A stretch of DNA of 64,000 nt, taken from NCBI GenBank assembly GCA_963662155.1, contig OY759273.1:29960044-30024043 (forward strand), in the 5' to 3' direction. How positions within the stretch are numbered: position 1 is the first letter of the stretch; every line of letters begins with the position of its first letter. Below, piece after piece: positions 53,230-64,000 of this stretch. The DNA comes from Lamellibrachia columna. Taxonomy: Eukaryota; Annelida; Polychaeta; Sabellida; Siboglinidae. Under the pieces are notes generated by a model that had not been told where the DNA came from, did no database searches, and saw nothing but the letters and a program-made list of their open reading frames with translations. Made by a program: the position numbers and the translations under genes.

Positions 53230-54780
53230 CAAAAAATAGTACTGTTCCAAAAGACAAGGATAAGAGTGGAATGTAATCAACACCGCTGAAAATGTGTGAG
53301 ATCGAGCAGAGGAAGGTATATGCCAGCCAGGGTTTTCCAGCTGGGGGTTCAGGGGGGTGTATAGTTTTTTCTCTGAATGTTTTGGCTGCACCAAATCGCA
53401 TCTTGTAGGATGCAGTGGTGCTATCGATGGTCAGACTTCCTACTGCCTTCGGGTCTTTGGCCAGCTCTTTCCCCACGTCTATGAACATCGGTGCCATGCT
53501 GAATGGTAGAGTGCTCGGCCATCGTACCAATGATAAGTGCCTGAATGATTAAATCACAATTTCCACTACCATATGACATAAGAATCACCACATAGCTAAC
53601 CTCAAACTAATTGCTAGCTATCCGTATTAGTATTTATTACATAACATGAGATTATAGTTTTCTAAGCAACTATCAACAATGTCATAATAAAACCAAGCAT
53701 AGTTAACTTTTTATCAATGTCATTGATAATAAAATAACTCATGTTACTCCTAACAAAGCACTACGCAAATGTAGTCCACATATCACTAAAATAGACTAGT
53801 TGCAGCTTGTCTACATGTACAGTAAAGTAAAGAATCACATTTCCCATAATTAATGCTTCCTTACAATTTTACTAATACATTATATAAGACTTGTTTACAT
53901 TAGAGAGCATTGTAAAGCATTATAAAAAGAGTTTAACGTGTAATTCTTGCTTATTGATCACACGATCTGAAATGGGATGATTGGGGCCTACTTCCGCGCC
54001 GTAGACGTAGTTGCAAAACACACAAAACGCGACGCTTGGCTGATCTGTGTTTGTGAGAAAATCCTCGATTGTCACAGTTATTTTGGTACCGCTACCAACA
54101 TCTATTTCGAAATTTGTTCCTGCTTTTCATCAATTTCCCGGAAATGAACCTCGTCGATTTTGCCCAGAAGCTTCATGTAGATGTTTAGTACAGGCACGAG
54201 GCCTCCAACAAGCACGCCATTCCGTGGTTCCTTACCTATCCGCTAAGCGAGAACACTATGTGTGCACCTAGCGTGAACATCCGAAGACAGTAAATGGAAC
54301 AGCGAGGCAAAAAGCCGAATGAAAGCTAACTCTACCATAACAATAATGCTTATAAAATATATACATTATTAATTTCAAACATAACCAGTCTAAGGAACTC
54401 CGATTATAAGTCTGTATTTTGTTGATGGCGGAACAAAGTTGAGCCCACCTACTACGTTAGTTCAACATGCTCCAATACAAGCCACTGTATGTCGCCACTG
54501 TCAGGCCAGGAAACGACCTGATTATTAGTTAATAGCGAAGTCGCCAGGCGCCGATTTGGTGTTTTCCGGAGTTCCCAAATGAAAACTAGATATATTGACT
54601 TCATAACATTTGAACTATCCAATACACTTTCGTAATGCTAATGCCAGGCACGTGGGGTTTCCGGCCGAAACATGTATCTTAACCAATCAGACGGCATGTA
54701 ACACGGAACTCTCTCAATCCTGAAAAACGTCGAGCTACTTACAATCTAAATAGACAATCATTTTGTTATAGTGTTGGCTT
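53230..54780. other. Mostly unassigned sequence
   Basis: A minus-strand frame (53530 to about 53360) reads MAPMFIDVGKELAKDPKAVG then SLTIDSTTASYKMRFGAAKT. It looks protein-like but I do not know the family, and the rest of that frame does not look coding. Nothing else is recognised. Confidence 0.35.
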
Positions 54781-54784
54781 ACAT

Positions 54785-55050
54785 CATACACAGGATTGGT
54801 TTCCTTACTCAACATCTTGGAACCAACCAGAGGTTGGAATGTATTGGATTTAATGTTGCATTCTCAAAATTAATTAGTTGATAATGTTAAAGAACACGAA
54901 CCTTTGGGTTCCAGTGAACATAACCAGATCCACTTTAATATTAAAGTAAAACAGGGAATACATTTTAAAAATAATGGAGGAGGAACTTCAACAAAGGCAA
55001 ATATAAAAAGATGAAAACATTTCTCGCGAATAGAGATTGGAATAGTTGGA
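54785..55050 (+). pseudogene. CR1-like LINE relic (endonuclease end)
   Basis: With several stops, the plus strand reads NILEPTRGWNVLDLMLHSQN, LVDNVKEHEPLGSSEHNQIH and FNIKVK. This matches the same region of the element at 49155-51745 ([30 protein letters not shown]). The relic stops at a TA microsatellite. Confidence 0.7.
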
Positions 55051-55056
55051 ATACTA

Positions 55057-55170
<114 letters not shown>

Positions 55171-55495
55171 TTTGTTTTTGTTCACATTGAGCGATAATGT
55201 GTTCGCTCTGAACCACAGGCCTAGTTGTTTAGCTTATTGTTAACTACATTGGTTACATCATCAATGTTACTAGCCGAGCAAGAAGTGGTAGTATCATCTG
55301 CAAATATAATAATATAAAGTAGTTTTGAAACATCACACGTGTAATTTATGTACTAGGTAAATAGTAACTGGCCACGGGTTGATCCTATATTGATTTCCTT
55401 TAATTCTGAGTTAATGTTATTGTAGCATACATATTGTCTACGGTTGGATTAGTAACTTTTTATTCTTTCCAGAGCCAAACCCCTTAATCCGTAGC
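55171..55495 (-). pseudogene. LINE reverse transcriptase relic, minus strand
   Basis: The minus strand gives LALERIKSY, NRRQYVCYNNINSELKEINI, then the region of the GVPQG motif (decayed to GSTRGQLLF), SKLLYIIIFADDTTTSCSAS (catalytic FADD, near 55300) and IDDVTNVVNNKLNN. It resembles the RT of the 41-43.6 kb element more than the CR1-like one. Several stops are present. Confidence 0.7.
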
Positions 55496-55499
55496 CTAG

Positions 55500-57799
55500 C
55501 AATATGTTGTGTCTCGATTCATGCTGTCTTTGGTTTTTCTTATCCATATCGCTTCTTTGATGCGTTTTGTTCTCCAGTCCGACTCTCTGTCTACAAATCT
55601 GGCCCCTCCCAATCTAGTATGTGATTCTGTTGAGTCATGTGCTCTGTGATCGCTGATTTATGCCTCTCTTGTTGATATTGTCTGTTGCTTCGGGTGTAGG
55701 GTGTACTAGCCGATGCTTTCTCAGCGTATTCTTTGTGTTCTTTGATGCGGGTTCATAGAGTACGTTTCGTTTCTAAGATTTATGTGACATTACAGTTCCT
55801 ACACGTTATGGAATACACCCCTACGCACATCTTTTGTGGTTCAACTTTGTCCTTTCGTCTTACTAGTGACCTCTTTATGGTGCTGTGAGGTTTCATTGCA
55901 GTGTTCGCATTGTATTTCTTCATGATCCGTGATGTGGTTTTGGATCATTCTTGGACATATGGATGTACCACCATGCATTTGCTCTTGTCTTTTCCTGATG
56001 TTAACTTATTTCTTTGTTTTCACCTTTGACTGCACTGTTGCTATGGTCCATTGTGGATAGCTGCATCTCGCTAGAGCTTCCTTGATGTGTTCTCTTTCAT
56101 TCCGGTTAGCTTCCTATTCTGTCAAAAGACTTTCGCATCTGTCTAGTAAGGATCATTCCCATCTTCTGGTATAATGGATGGTGTGAGGAAAAGTTTAAGT
56201 ATTTGTTTGTATGGGTATTATTTCGGAATATTAATAGTTTCACCTCCCCATTCCTTCATCACTAGTAAAGTGTCCAAAAATTGTATCATTCCTTCTGCTT
56301 CTTTTTTCATGTGTGAATTGATGGTGTTTGTCTCGTCCACTCTGTTTAGATGGTCTGTCAGTTGCTGTGTCATCCCTGTTTTTATCAGTTCTAGTATGTC
56401 ATCTACATAACGTTTCCACATCCTAGGTCGGCGTCGGCAGCTGATCAGGGCTGTGGCAATTACCTCTTGTTCCATATGTTCCATGAAGAGGTTGGCCATG
56501 ATGGGGACACTGGGCTACCCATGGTTGTGCCAAATTTCTATTGGTATATCGTTTTTCTGAATGTGAAGAAAGTTGTGTTCAGAACAAAGTCCAAAAGTTT
56601 CATGATGTCTTCTATTTCTAGTCTCGCCCTGTCTGTTATGGTGGTGTCTTTCTGTAGTCTGGTCTTGATTATCTCCATAGTCTTAGGTATAAGTGTGTTA
56701 GTGAAGAGAGACACAACATCATGGAACGTGAAAATTTCGTCTTCATGTAGGGTCATTGATTTCAGTTCAACTGCCAGGTGTCTTGAGTTTTTCACATGGT
56801 GTTGCGTCATTCCTGTCATAGGACCGATAAGACTTCGTTGCCTTTATGACACGTTGTAAGTTATTGAGCCAGTATAGTCCACTGTCGGTCTAAGGTTTTT
56901 TTTGTGGATTTTCGGTGTGCAGTACAGCCTAGGGATGGCTTCTGCTGAGGGATAGATATAGAAGTGCTGTTGTTCTGTGATCTTCCCTTCTCTCTTTAGT
57001 CTAGTGAGGATGGCAATTAGTTGACTCCTATATTTGGCCGTTGGATCCGACTTCAATTAGGAGTATGTTTTCTCGTCGTCTAGCATCTCAATTACTTTCT
57101 TCTCATACTGTGTTTTGTCCATTACTACAGTGGCACGTTCCTTGTCCGCTGGTAGAATGATAATTGTTTCATTGTTGCCAAGTGATTTTAACGCTTTTCT
57201 CTCTTCTTTGCTTATGTTCGATTTGGGAGGCTTCGCTGATTTTAAAGTCCCTTTCATGTTTGCTTGTAAGCTTTCTGCTTCTGTTGGTGGTAGCCTGGAG
57301 CAAGCTTATTCAGTGGCTACTATATACTGCTCAATTGGGATTTGTTTCGGTGATATAGCATAAGTTACTCCTTTCGCGTGAACCTTCGTTTTTGCTTTCT
57401 TCAGTTCATATTGCGAGATATTGACAACCCACTTCTTAAGTTGTTCATCTGATAGATCAGTGGTATTCTCTGTGTCTTTTATTTGTTGTTTCCAACGTTC
57501 CAGCTTTTGTTGATGTCGCCATTTTGTGTTCCTGTACACCGTCTCGTATGTTCGCGCCAGGTGTGACACCACGTTTTCCTTGATGTTGCTAGGCAACTGC
57601 ATAAACAATTCCTCTTCAGTATTGTCTTTCTCTTCTCTGTAACTATCCAATTTGTTGTTAATTACTTGGAGTCTCTCTCTTTTCAGGTCCTTTGTGGCCA
57701 TTTCCATGACGCAATGGGTTCATTTCGTGTTGATAGGGCGTTTGATTCGTAGACTGGGGAGCAATGTTTACGTCCCTGCGCCTGAGCGTAAACCCCAGG
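55500..57799 (-). pseudogene. Penelope-like retroelement, RT and GIY-YIG parts (copy B)
   Basis: The minus-strand order is as follows. An N-terminal basic, helical region (57707-57306: MEMATKDLKRERLQVINNKL). Then SNISKEERKALKSLGNNETI, LPADKERATVVMDKTQYEKK and a stop at TYS (57057-57059). Then LYCTPKIHKKNLRPTVDYTG (56850-56940), HHVKNSRHLA, FHDVVSLFTN, LLDFVLNTTFFTF, ANLFMEHMEQEVI and the catalytic WKRYVDDILE (near 56400), then IQFLDTLL. A decayed GIY-YIG end follows (GVYSITCRNCNVT-stop-ILETKRT, and RFVDRESDWRTKRIKEAIWI, 55500-55870). This is the Penelope-like architecture. Several stops and frame changes make it inactive. Confidence 0.9.
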
Positions 57800-58545
57800 T
57801 GATTTTGTTGTCGAGCGATGTCTTGCTCTAATCGTTATAATCTGCGTAGTCACTGTCTCAGTTCGATAGCTTGAGCGAGTGAAGATTCAAATGAGTAATA
57901 TTTTTACTTATTTCACAGTTAGTTTACCTTTTTCTTTTCGTGACGTCTTCTTCAGATGACTACCGCTAGATGGCGACACGGTAGTAATTTTACACAAACG
58001 TCACTCTGATGTATGTTCTCAAACGATACTACATATGGCGCCAATGTTGTTGTCAACTGACAGCGAAACGTGAGACGATGCGTGCATGCATGCATGGATG
58101 CTGTTCGCACGTATGTGTGTTTCTTTGTGTGCATGTGCGTGCGTGCGTGCGTGCGGTACGTCTTTCATAGCCAGTCGGTCGACCAACAATTAGCGAAACA
58201 ATGACGCATGTATTCGTTTATCCCAACAAAAAACATTTAGTTTTGATGAATAATGTGTCAATGTAATTGTGCTTAATATACACTTATAGCAGCTGTGATA
58301 TGCTTCAACATGAAATGAAGCTTTCATGTACATAATTTTATAGTTTCGCCACATTAACATATCTGGACATACATTATCCGTTGGTAGAAACAAGATTTTA
58401 ACTAAGGTTGTATTTTTTGTCGGGAATCAGTACATTGTCATGGGTATAGGGACGATTCATGCCTATCTAAGATGGCTCGTATCGAAAACGTAATCAGTAT
58501 AATTCACGTCCACGACTATTCATACCCGTGCCAATAAGGAAGCGA
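57800..58545. other. Sequence upstream of Penelope-like copy B
   Basis: It may include the 5' untranslated or terminal-repeat part of the element. A short GCGT/GCAT microsatellite lies at 58078-58153. No gene recognised. Confidence 0.4.
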
Positions 58546-58553
58546 CAAAGTGG

Positions 58554-58611
<58 letters not shown>

Positions 58612-58950
58612 GAAGATAGATAGAGCGAAGCAAAGATAAAGAGTGGAGAGAGGGACAGAGAGAGAAGGGAGAGACTGGAGGAGATAAAGGGTGTGGAGAT
58701 AGCGTGGGGAAAGAGGGGGAGAAATAGAGAGAGAGAGAGAGTGGGGAGAGGAGAGAGAGAGGGAGAGAGCAAGAGATAGAGAGAATGAGAGATGGAAACA
58801 TAATGAAAGAGATAGAGAGAGAGGGGGGAGCGGGGATTAGAGAGTGAGAAAGAGAATGAGAGAGAGGAGGGAGGGAGGGAGTGAGGAAAGGGAGAGAGAG
58901 TGTGTGGGAGTAAATACGGAGAGAGAGAGACAGAGGGGGAGACGGAATTA
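58546..58950. repeat. GA-rich polypurine tract
   Basis: Degenerate GAGAGAGAGGG with a pure GA run near 58563-58605. The minus-strand Ser/Leu/Pro-rich frames are artefacts. Confidence 0.95.
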
Positions 58951-59366
58951 AAGAGAATGTGTTGTTTGTCATTGTCAAGCAAGAGTGACGAACCGGGCAC
59001 CCAGCGTGGCGACCAGCTCTACAGCCGATACAAACCTCGATAAGTTACACAATATAATTCGCACACTAATTATATTATAGAGGTAGACAATGTGATGCAA
59101 TGTCTACCTCGTGGCAGGCACCGAGGCATATACAACAGCAGACGTTCAAGGCAATTTCCTATCGAAAGTCTTAGTCTAAATTCACAAAGACATATAGTTC
59201 CAACACACTCACTTTGACCATCAGCCGAGCCACCGTCAACTACTTCAGAGCTTCGTCAAACAGAATGTCACCTTTCATCTTTCGTTTTACCATAACGAGC
59301 TCCCAAACTAGGCGCACAGCTGTAACACGTATAGCTACTAGCTTGAAATGACACCACAAAACTTAC
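58951..59366. other. Unassigned sequence
   Basis: No gene recognised. A 10-bp inverted repeat (GAGGTAGACA / TGTCTACCTC, 59080-59110) is present. Confidence 0.4.
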
Positions 59367-59432
59367 TATCTCTCTGTCTCTCTGTCTGTCTGTCTCTCTG
59401 TCTGTCTGTATGTCTGTCTGTCTGTCTGTCTG

Positions 59433-59480
<48 letters not shown>

Positions 59481-59510
59481 TCCCTATCTCTCCTTCTCTC
59501 TCTCTTTCGC
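59367..59510. repeat. (CT)n / (GTCT)n microsatellite
   Basis: CTCTGTCTGTCTGTC then pure CTCTCT with small interruptions; pyrimidine-rich on the plus strand, opposite to the GA tract 400 bases to the left. Confidence 0.95.
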
Positions 59511-59700
59511 GTTCAAAACCCCTGAAGAAAAGTTTTCATTTGATAGGGTGGTAGAATAAAAAAAATAATTCTACAGGCCACTATACATGGCAAGGGCCCG
59601 TCACTGTGGGCCGTAACAAAGGGGTTAACGGTTCATTTCTTTGCACTTTTTGACAGAAAAGTCAATATCTGATATCTGTCACTTTTGAGTAGACTGCCAA
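59511..59700. other. Unassigned sequence
   Basis: No gene recognised. Confidence 0.35.
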
Positions 59701-60934
59701 TATGATTTTTTCACCTGCTTCCCAAGGGCTGTTGCTGCACTGACCTTTGAGCGTTCTTGAAGCCACCTGCGATGACAATTTGTAAACCTTCAAGCAAATT
59801 GACTACACCGATGTCGCACCAGGCGTCTGCCAGGAAGGTACACCAGTTCACTTTGTCTGGTACATTTCCGATGTATTTGAGCCATTGCTTTGGAATAAGT
59901 GTGGTTGGTCCCTGGATTTTCACCTCTAATGCTGCAGAGGTTCTAATTTCTCTCGCTCCCCAGCTTTGAGGCTTTGAGGCTGAAGTATAGGTCGAAGACA
60001 ACATCAACTCGCTGACAACCACTCAGACCTAGTGGTGCTGTAACCAGACTATAGTACATGAATGCCATTTCCTCAACATTTACTGCACCAGCAGACTTTG
60101 TCATATCGCCATCGCATCGAAGATGTGGGCAACATACATCTCACTGGTTGTGACTTGTGGCAGTTTTGGCTGGACATTTACTTTCTTCTCTAGCTCAGAA
60201 ATGAGTACGTTATTGGTTTTCCTCAAACTGGCATCTGGATGGGCTAGGGAGAATGGCATTGTCGATAACTCATAACAGATAATTTATCTCATAGTGATGT
60301 CCAGCGACATTGCTGCGATCATGAGTCGGTCAAAGGGTTCACGGTCAGCTCTAAGAGTGATAGCTTTCTCATCAGCCATTTTCAATGTTTTCTTCTTGAC
60401 TAGGGCGGCAAATGTTTTGATCTTCAGGTTTGGCAGGGATCCCAAAATTTCACTTCCTTGGGATTCAGTCTTTGCTCCACAAATGGTGTCACCTGAGCAG
60501 TGCCGATCTCGGAGGAGTTGAGCTGGCGTGCTTTAGCATCTGGGGTATCATGTGACAATGTTGACCAGTGGCAAAGTGCCATCATCATCCTCGTCCAGGG
60601 AAAACGGATCGGTCATAACCTCCTGGACATCATTCCCTTCATCCAGAGCTAGTTGGCATGCAATAACTTGCTCTATCACCGCATGTTCATCCATATCACT
60701 GCTCTCCTACTTAGAGAGCCACTGCACGAAGTACTCCAATGCATACGAAACATGGCTTCCTTGACTAATTGTGGGCCCTCACTCCAGGCTTGTAGGATTT
60801 TCTTTTCAGAAGGGTCGAGGTTGTTGAACTGTCGTACATGCCAGATTCTCAGCAGATCCTCGATGTCTGGCATATGGCACCTCTTTCCCAGAACAGCCAG
60901 ACAGTTCATTGTAATGTGGAAGCTTCCCATGCGT

Positions 60935-61430
60935 ATCACTATGCCTTCAAACTCTTTATGTAGTCGACACTGAATCAGTTTGGCCTTCGCATATATAGCA
61001 AGGTCAAATTGTAATTACACTATCATTTTGGCCAAGGCGTGCCATCATGGACTGCGCATTCTTTATGACTATGTAAACAGTGCTGAACTATGTTGGATAG
61101 CCATCGATTATTGGGCAGTAGCCGATGTTTGTGCGAACGGGAACACAGGAATGAATCACAATATTGAAGCCACTCCAACCGGGCACTTTTTGTTTTCTGT
61201 GGTAAAGAGTTCCATCTCAAACAGCTTCATTTGTGTCATCCTTACCAATGCCCAAGCAAGATCCATAATAAAGGCTGCCGAATGCAGGCTACCAGTTCAT
61301 TTGAACCACTCGGCTTGTATCTTCCCAGATAAATTGGTAACAGTAGGCCGCTTTTTGTATGCACTGTATTGTCTGATGGATTGGCACACACCAGTGGATT
61401 GAAGTGACCGTTTCCTCTCTGATGTTTGCG
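60935..61430. repeat. Internal duplication, copy 1
   Basis: Matches 61625-62115 at roughly 90% (CATTTTGGCCAAGGCGTGCC, GATTATTGGGCAGT, CCACTCCAACCGGGCAC and others). Confidence 0.85.
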
Positions 61431-61624
61431 TAGACACTCGGCTTGGGGCTGGACCAAACTACCCTCGCTGATAGAAGACCACGCTTGTAGGACTTCCCTT
61501 TCAAAAGGGTCGAGGTTGTTGAACTGCCATACATGCCAGATTATATCAGCAGATCCTCGATGCCTGACATATAGTACTTCTTTTCCAGAACAGCCAGATA
61601 TTTCATTGCAATGATGTAGAAGCT

Positions 61625-62115
61625 TCCCATGCGTATCACCATGCCTTCAAACTCTTTATGTAATCGACACTGAATCTATTTGGCCTTCACGTCGATAGGT
61701 CAAATTGTAATGACACTATCATTTTGGCCAAGGCGTGCCATCATGGACTGCACTTTCTTAATGACTGTGTAGACAGTGCTGAACTATGTTGGAGAACCAT
61801 CGATTATTGGGCAGTGGCCGATGTTTGTGCGAAAGGGAACACAGGAATGAACCACAACAGGGAAGCCACTCCAACCGGGCACTTTTGGTTTTCTGTGGTA
61901 AAGAGTTCCACCTCAAACAGCTTCATTTATGTCATCCTTGCAAATGCCCAAGCAAGATCCATCATACAGGCTGCCGCATTCATTTGAACCACTCGTCTTG
62001 TATCTTCCCAAATAAACTGGTAACAGCAAGCCGCTTTCTGTATGCACTGTACTATCTGCTGGATTGGCAGACACCGGTGAATTTAAATGACAGTTACCTC
62101 TATGTTGGTCTGCGT
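61625..62115. repeat. Internal duplication, copy 2
   Basis: Second copy of the 60935-61430 segment. It has a ~20-base deletion near 61980 relative to copy 1. Each copy is joined to a CATACATGCCAGATT-type or LLKGKSY-coding stretch, so the duplication unit is about 690 bases. Confidence 0.85.
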
Positions 62116-62780
62116 GGGGGCTGGATCAATCTGCCCTCCTGATAGAAGACAGTTTTGTGGCATGGGTTATGCTCTTTCCACGAAGAGTCTCTTCACTGAT
62201 GTCAGTATTGTATCCTGGCACCTGGACAAAGACGCATGGGGAGTTGCTTGATGGTAACACCACGCCAAAGAGGTCACTCTTGGCTAGCATCTCTTTGTGT
62301 CCATTGGGCTTGTGTCCATTGCCTCTACATCATCATATGGGGTTACGGTGGCCAATTCTGCTGAGCATATTAATGAGCGGCTTTGACCTCGTCATATGGC
62401 GAACTGCAATTACCAGGACCAAATGCTTGGGCATGTTGGTGCTTGTATGAGTCGCACAGTGTACAACATCCCGAGCCAGCATCAGAACACGTCTTTCATC
62501 TGATGAGTTGCTATACTCTGGCGACGAAAACTCATGTTCACCTTCCTTTTAATGTTTTGGCAGAGACCCAGCGTAGTACATTGTCTGGTATCAGAGCCTT
62601 TGATTTTGTAACGACTAGATCCATGACACTGGGTGGCCGGACTGATATGCCTTGGCAGTCATTGATCTCTGACTTTATGTTTGCCAGTGCTGTACTTCGA
62701 AATTTAGTATATGACAGGCACCGACTGTTATAATTTATAGTTAAGGAGCGATTGGCTATTACTATCATATAATGCACACA

Positions 62781-63159
62781 TACCAGTCATAAACACAAAA
62801 AATAACACCAATAATACTTCTACGTTCGTAATAACTCTTCATAGCAATGGCATGTAGTGATGACGTGTGTAACTAGAAGGTTGTGTACAATTGTCATGGA
62901 TTGGTCAGGAAAGCACTACATAACTTATCAACAGCATTGACAAGTAAATTTAACCTAATATTTTGATGCATCTCCATTTGAGAGTCGTGCAAGACAACTG
63001 ATCATAATATTTGATATGTTTGTGATTTTTTTACCTCTAGTGGTTGTAGAATGCAATGAAAATTACATTGCTGTACAAATTCGGACTGCGAATTATACTG
63101 CGAAGACAGTGATATGTCAATGTTGAGAATAGGTTGAGTCTAGATAAAGATATTAACTT
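62781..63159. other. Unassigned AT-rich sequence
   Basis: No gene recognised. Confidence 0.4.
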
Positions 63160-64000
63160 TTACGTTTTATCTAAGATTCGCTTCTGTCCCGTGAATTGAT
63201 TGTCCCTAACAAGATCACGTCTCACAACTATCCCGCTACACCCTATGTCCCGTAGAGTACTGACCGGTGTTTCCCCAACACACCCTTGCATAGTCGGCTT
63301 ATCTGAAGGTATGTGATCACACACATTACCAATGACAGAGACACTACATCCACATTTTAGAATAGCCCGATTACTACACTGATGGTTGGAATTATCTACA
63401 GCTAGACAGGCATTCCAAGCAATGTTCTTATGAATCCATGGTCTTGAATTCAAAATTGGTCGTGGTTTACCCGTGGGACAATTTTTAGCTATGTGTCCAA
63501 CTTCATCACACAAATAGCACTTTGCTGGTTCAAGTTCCTTAAGTGAACCTATATCCTTGAGAGTAGCCCCTCGGGTGAAAAGTGCCTGATCAAGGGACAA
63601 GAATGAAGAAATTGATCTCGCAAATTAAGCTCTCTAAACTTATCATAGAAATTATCGATACCAGATAACTTTATCCATTGATCAAATAAATTATCCAATC
63701 GAGCTAAATATTGCGAAGCTATCTCGCCAGGACCCTGCTTGCTGTCGTAAAATGTCTTCCTTAAATCTTCCTCGCTCAGGGAAAACTTAGCCAGCAACGC
63801 TTGCTTTAGTGTATCGTACTTATTCATCTCATCTCTAGGTGATCCACAGAACACTTCATGTGCTCGGCCTGTTAAAAAAACTACTCAAGCCAAGTGCATA
63901 AGCATTTCGATTCCACCCTGCATTTACAGCGTAACGTTCGAATCGCAAAGGTAAGCATCTATTTTATCTGCAGCTTCATGGAATTCAGGTAACTTGGGAA
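63160..64000 (-). pseudogene. Gypsy-type retrotransposon gag and start of protease (copy 2, runs off window)
   Basis: About 90% like copy 1 but on the opposite strand. From the window edge it reads LPEFHEAADKIDAYL, a frame change, RFERYAVNAGWNR, another frame change at a T run (near 63875), FCGSPRDEMNKYD to LRDQFLHS, then a frame change near 63565 and KDIGSLKELEPAKC with the zinc knuckle CYLCDEVGHIAKNC. The pre-protease part is intact through RDIGCSGIVVRRDLVRDNQF, and a TAA follows DKT at about 63160. Like copy 1 it has no RT. The upstream part lies outside the window. Confidence 0.85.

Larger units (their letters stand above)
59711..62777 (-). pseudogene. Decayed member of an uncharacterised multi-copy gene family
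   Basis: Minus-strand pieces follow one protein in order. They are DCQGISVRPPSVMDLVVTKS (62538-62777); VVHCATHTSTNMPKHLVLVI and SKPLINMLSRIGH (about 62340-62530); and a segment with WSGFN, IGYCPIIDG, STVYIVIKNAQSMMARLGQN, then IVIRMGSFHITMNCLAVLGK (60676-61220). A GSSTTSTLLKGKSYKRG piece (61289-61534) and a distal LIPKQWLKYIGNVPDKVNWC / FLADAWCDIG / IVIAGGFKNAQRS piece (59711-60022) complete it. From memory, proteins with these blocks occur as many copies in cnidarian, mollusc and other invertebrate genomes without a known function, probably linked to mobile elements. Frequent stops and frame changes, and an internal duplication, show this copy is dead. Confidence 0.6.

Noticed and set aside
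57900..58000. Hammerhead-ribozyme-like string CTGAAGAAGACGTCACGAAA on the minus strand, upstream of Penelope-like copy B
   Set aside because: Such elements can carry hammerhead ribozymes, but here the CTGATGA core reads CTGAAGA and I could not draw the three stems.
59080..59110. GAGGTAG-containing hairpin (let-7-like seed)
   Set aside because: The arms are only 10 bp with an 11-base loop, too short for a microRNA precursor, and the rest does not match let-7.

Overview
This is a gene-poor, repeat-dominated stretch of an animal nuclear genome. Intron-bearing exons with GT/AG borders, CR1-like and other non-LTR retrotransposons, a Penelope-like element with a GIY-YIG end, a Gypsy-type gag, a PIF/Harbinger transposase, and very long GT, TA, ACGC, GGGC and GA microsatellites all point to a metazoan. 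The mix suits an invertebrate (mollusc or other lophotrochozoan, or an invertebrate deuterostome). I cannot name the species. Nothing looks bacterial: there are no operons, CRISPR arrays or recognisable rRNA or tRNA genes.

Layout. 1-186 is the 3' end of an unidentified, GC-richer reading frame. 191-15839 is a tandem array of about 8.5 units of ~1.83 kb; each unit carries, on the minus strand, the same dead piece of a LINE reverse transcriptase. 16.7-17.1 kb is a 40-bp minisatellite, and 17.8-19.6 kb a decayed LINE with a PHD-like finger, endonuclease and the start of an RT. 20.0-23.4 kb holds exon-like blocks of an unrecognised gene, a 27-bp minisatellite and a tRNA-derived SINE. 25.8-27.2 kb is a pair of ~325-bp direct repeats that could be a miniature LTR element, and 27.7-28.95 kb a diverged satellite. 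30-37 kb is mostly microsatellite, polypurine tract and a dispersed ~280-bp repeat.

The most interesting host gene is at 39100-40601: three small exons with matching splice phases encode a 65-residue secreted precursor with a signal peptide, an RVKRR cleavage site and a tryptophan-rich C-terminal peptide ending in glycine, as expected for an amidated neuropeptide or antimicrobial peptide. A minus-strand LINE with one stop and one frameshift lies just downstream (40752-43592).

The right third is a nest of mobile elements: a gag fragment (46.3-47.3 kb); a Harbinger transposase gene (minus strand, 48.2-52.3 kb) split by a 5'-truncated CR1-like LINE with an uninterrupted ORF and a 6-bp target-site duplication; two inverted Penelope-like copies (52.3-53.2 and 55.5-57.8 kb) sharing one inactivating stop; two further LINE relics; a decayed multi-copy gene of unknown function with an internal duplication (59.7-62.8 kb); and a second, inverted gag fragment at the right edge.
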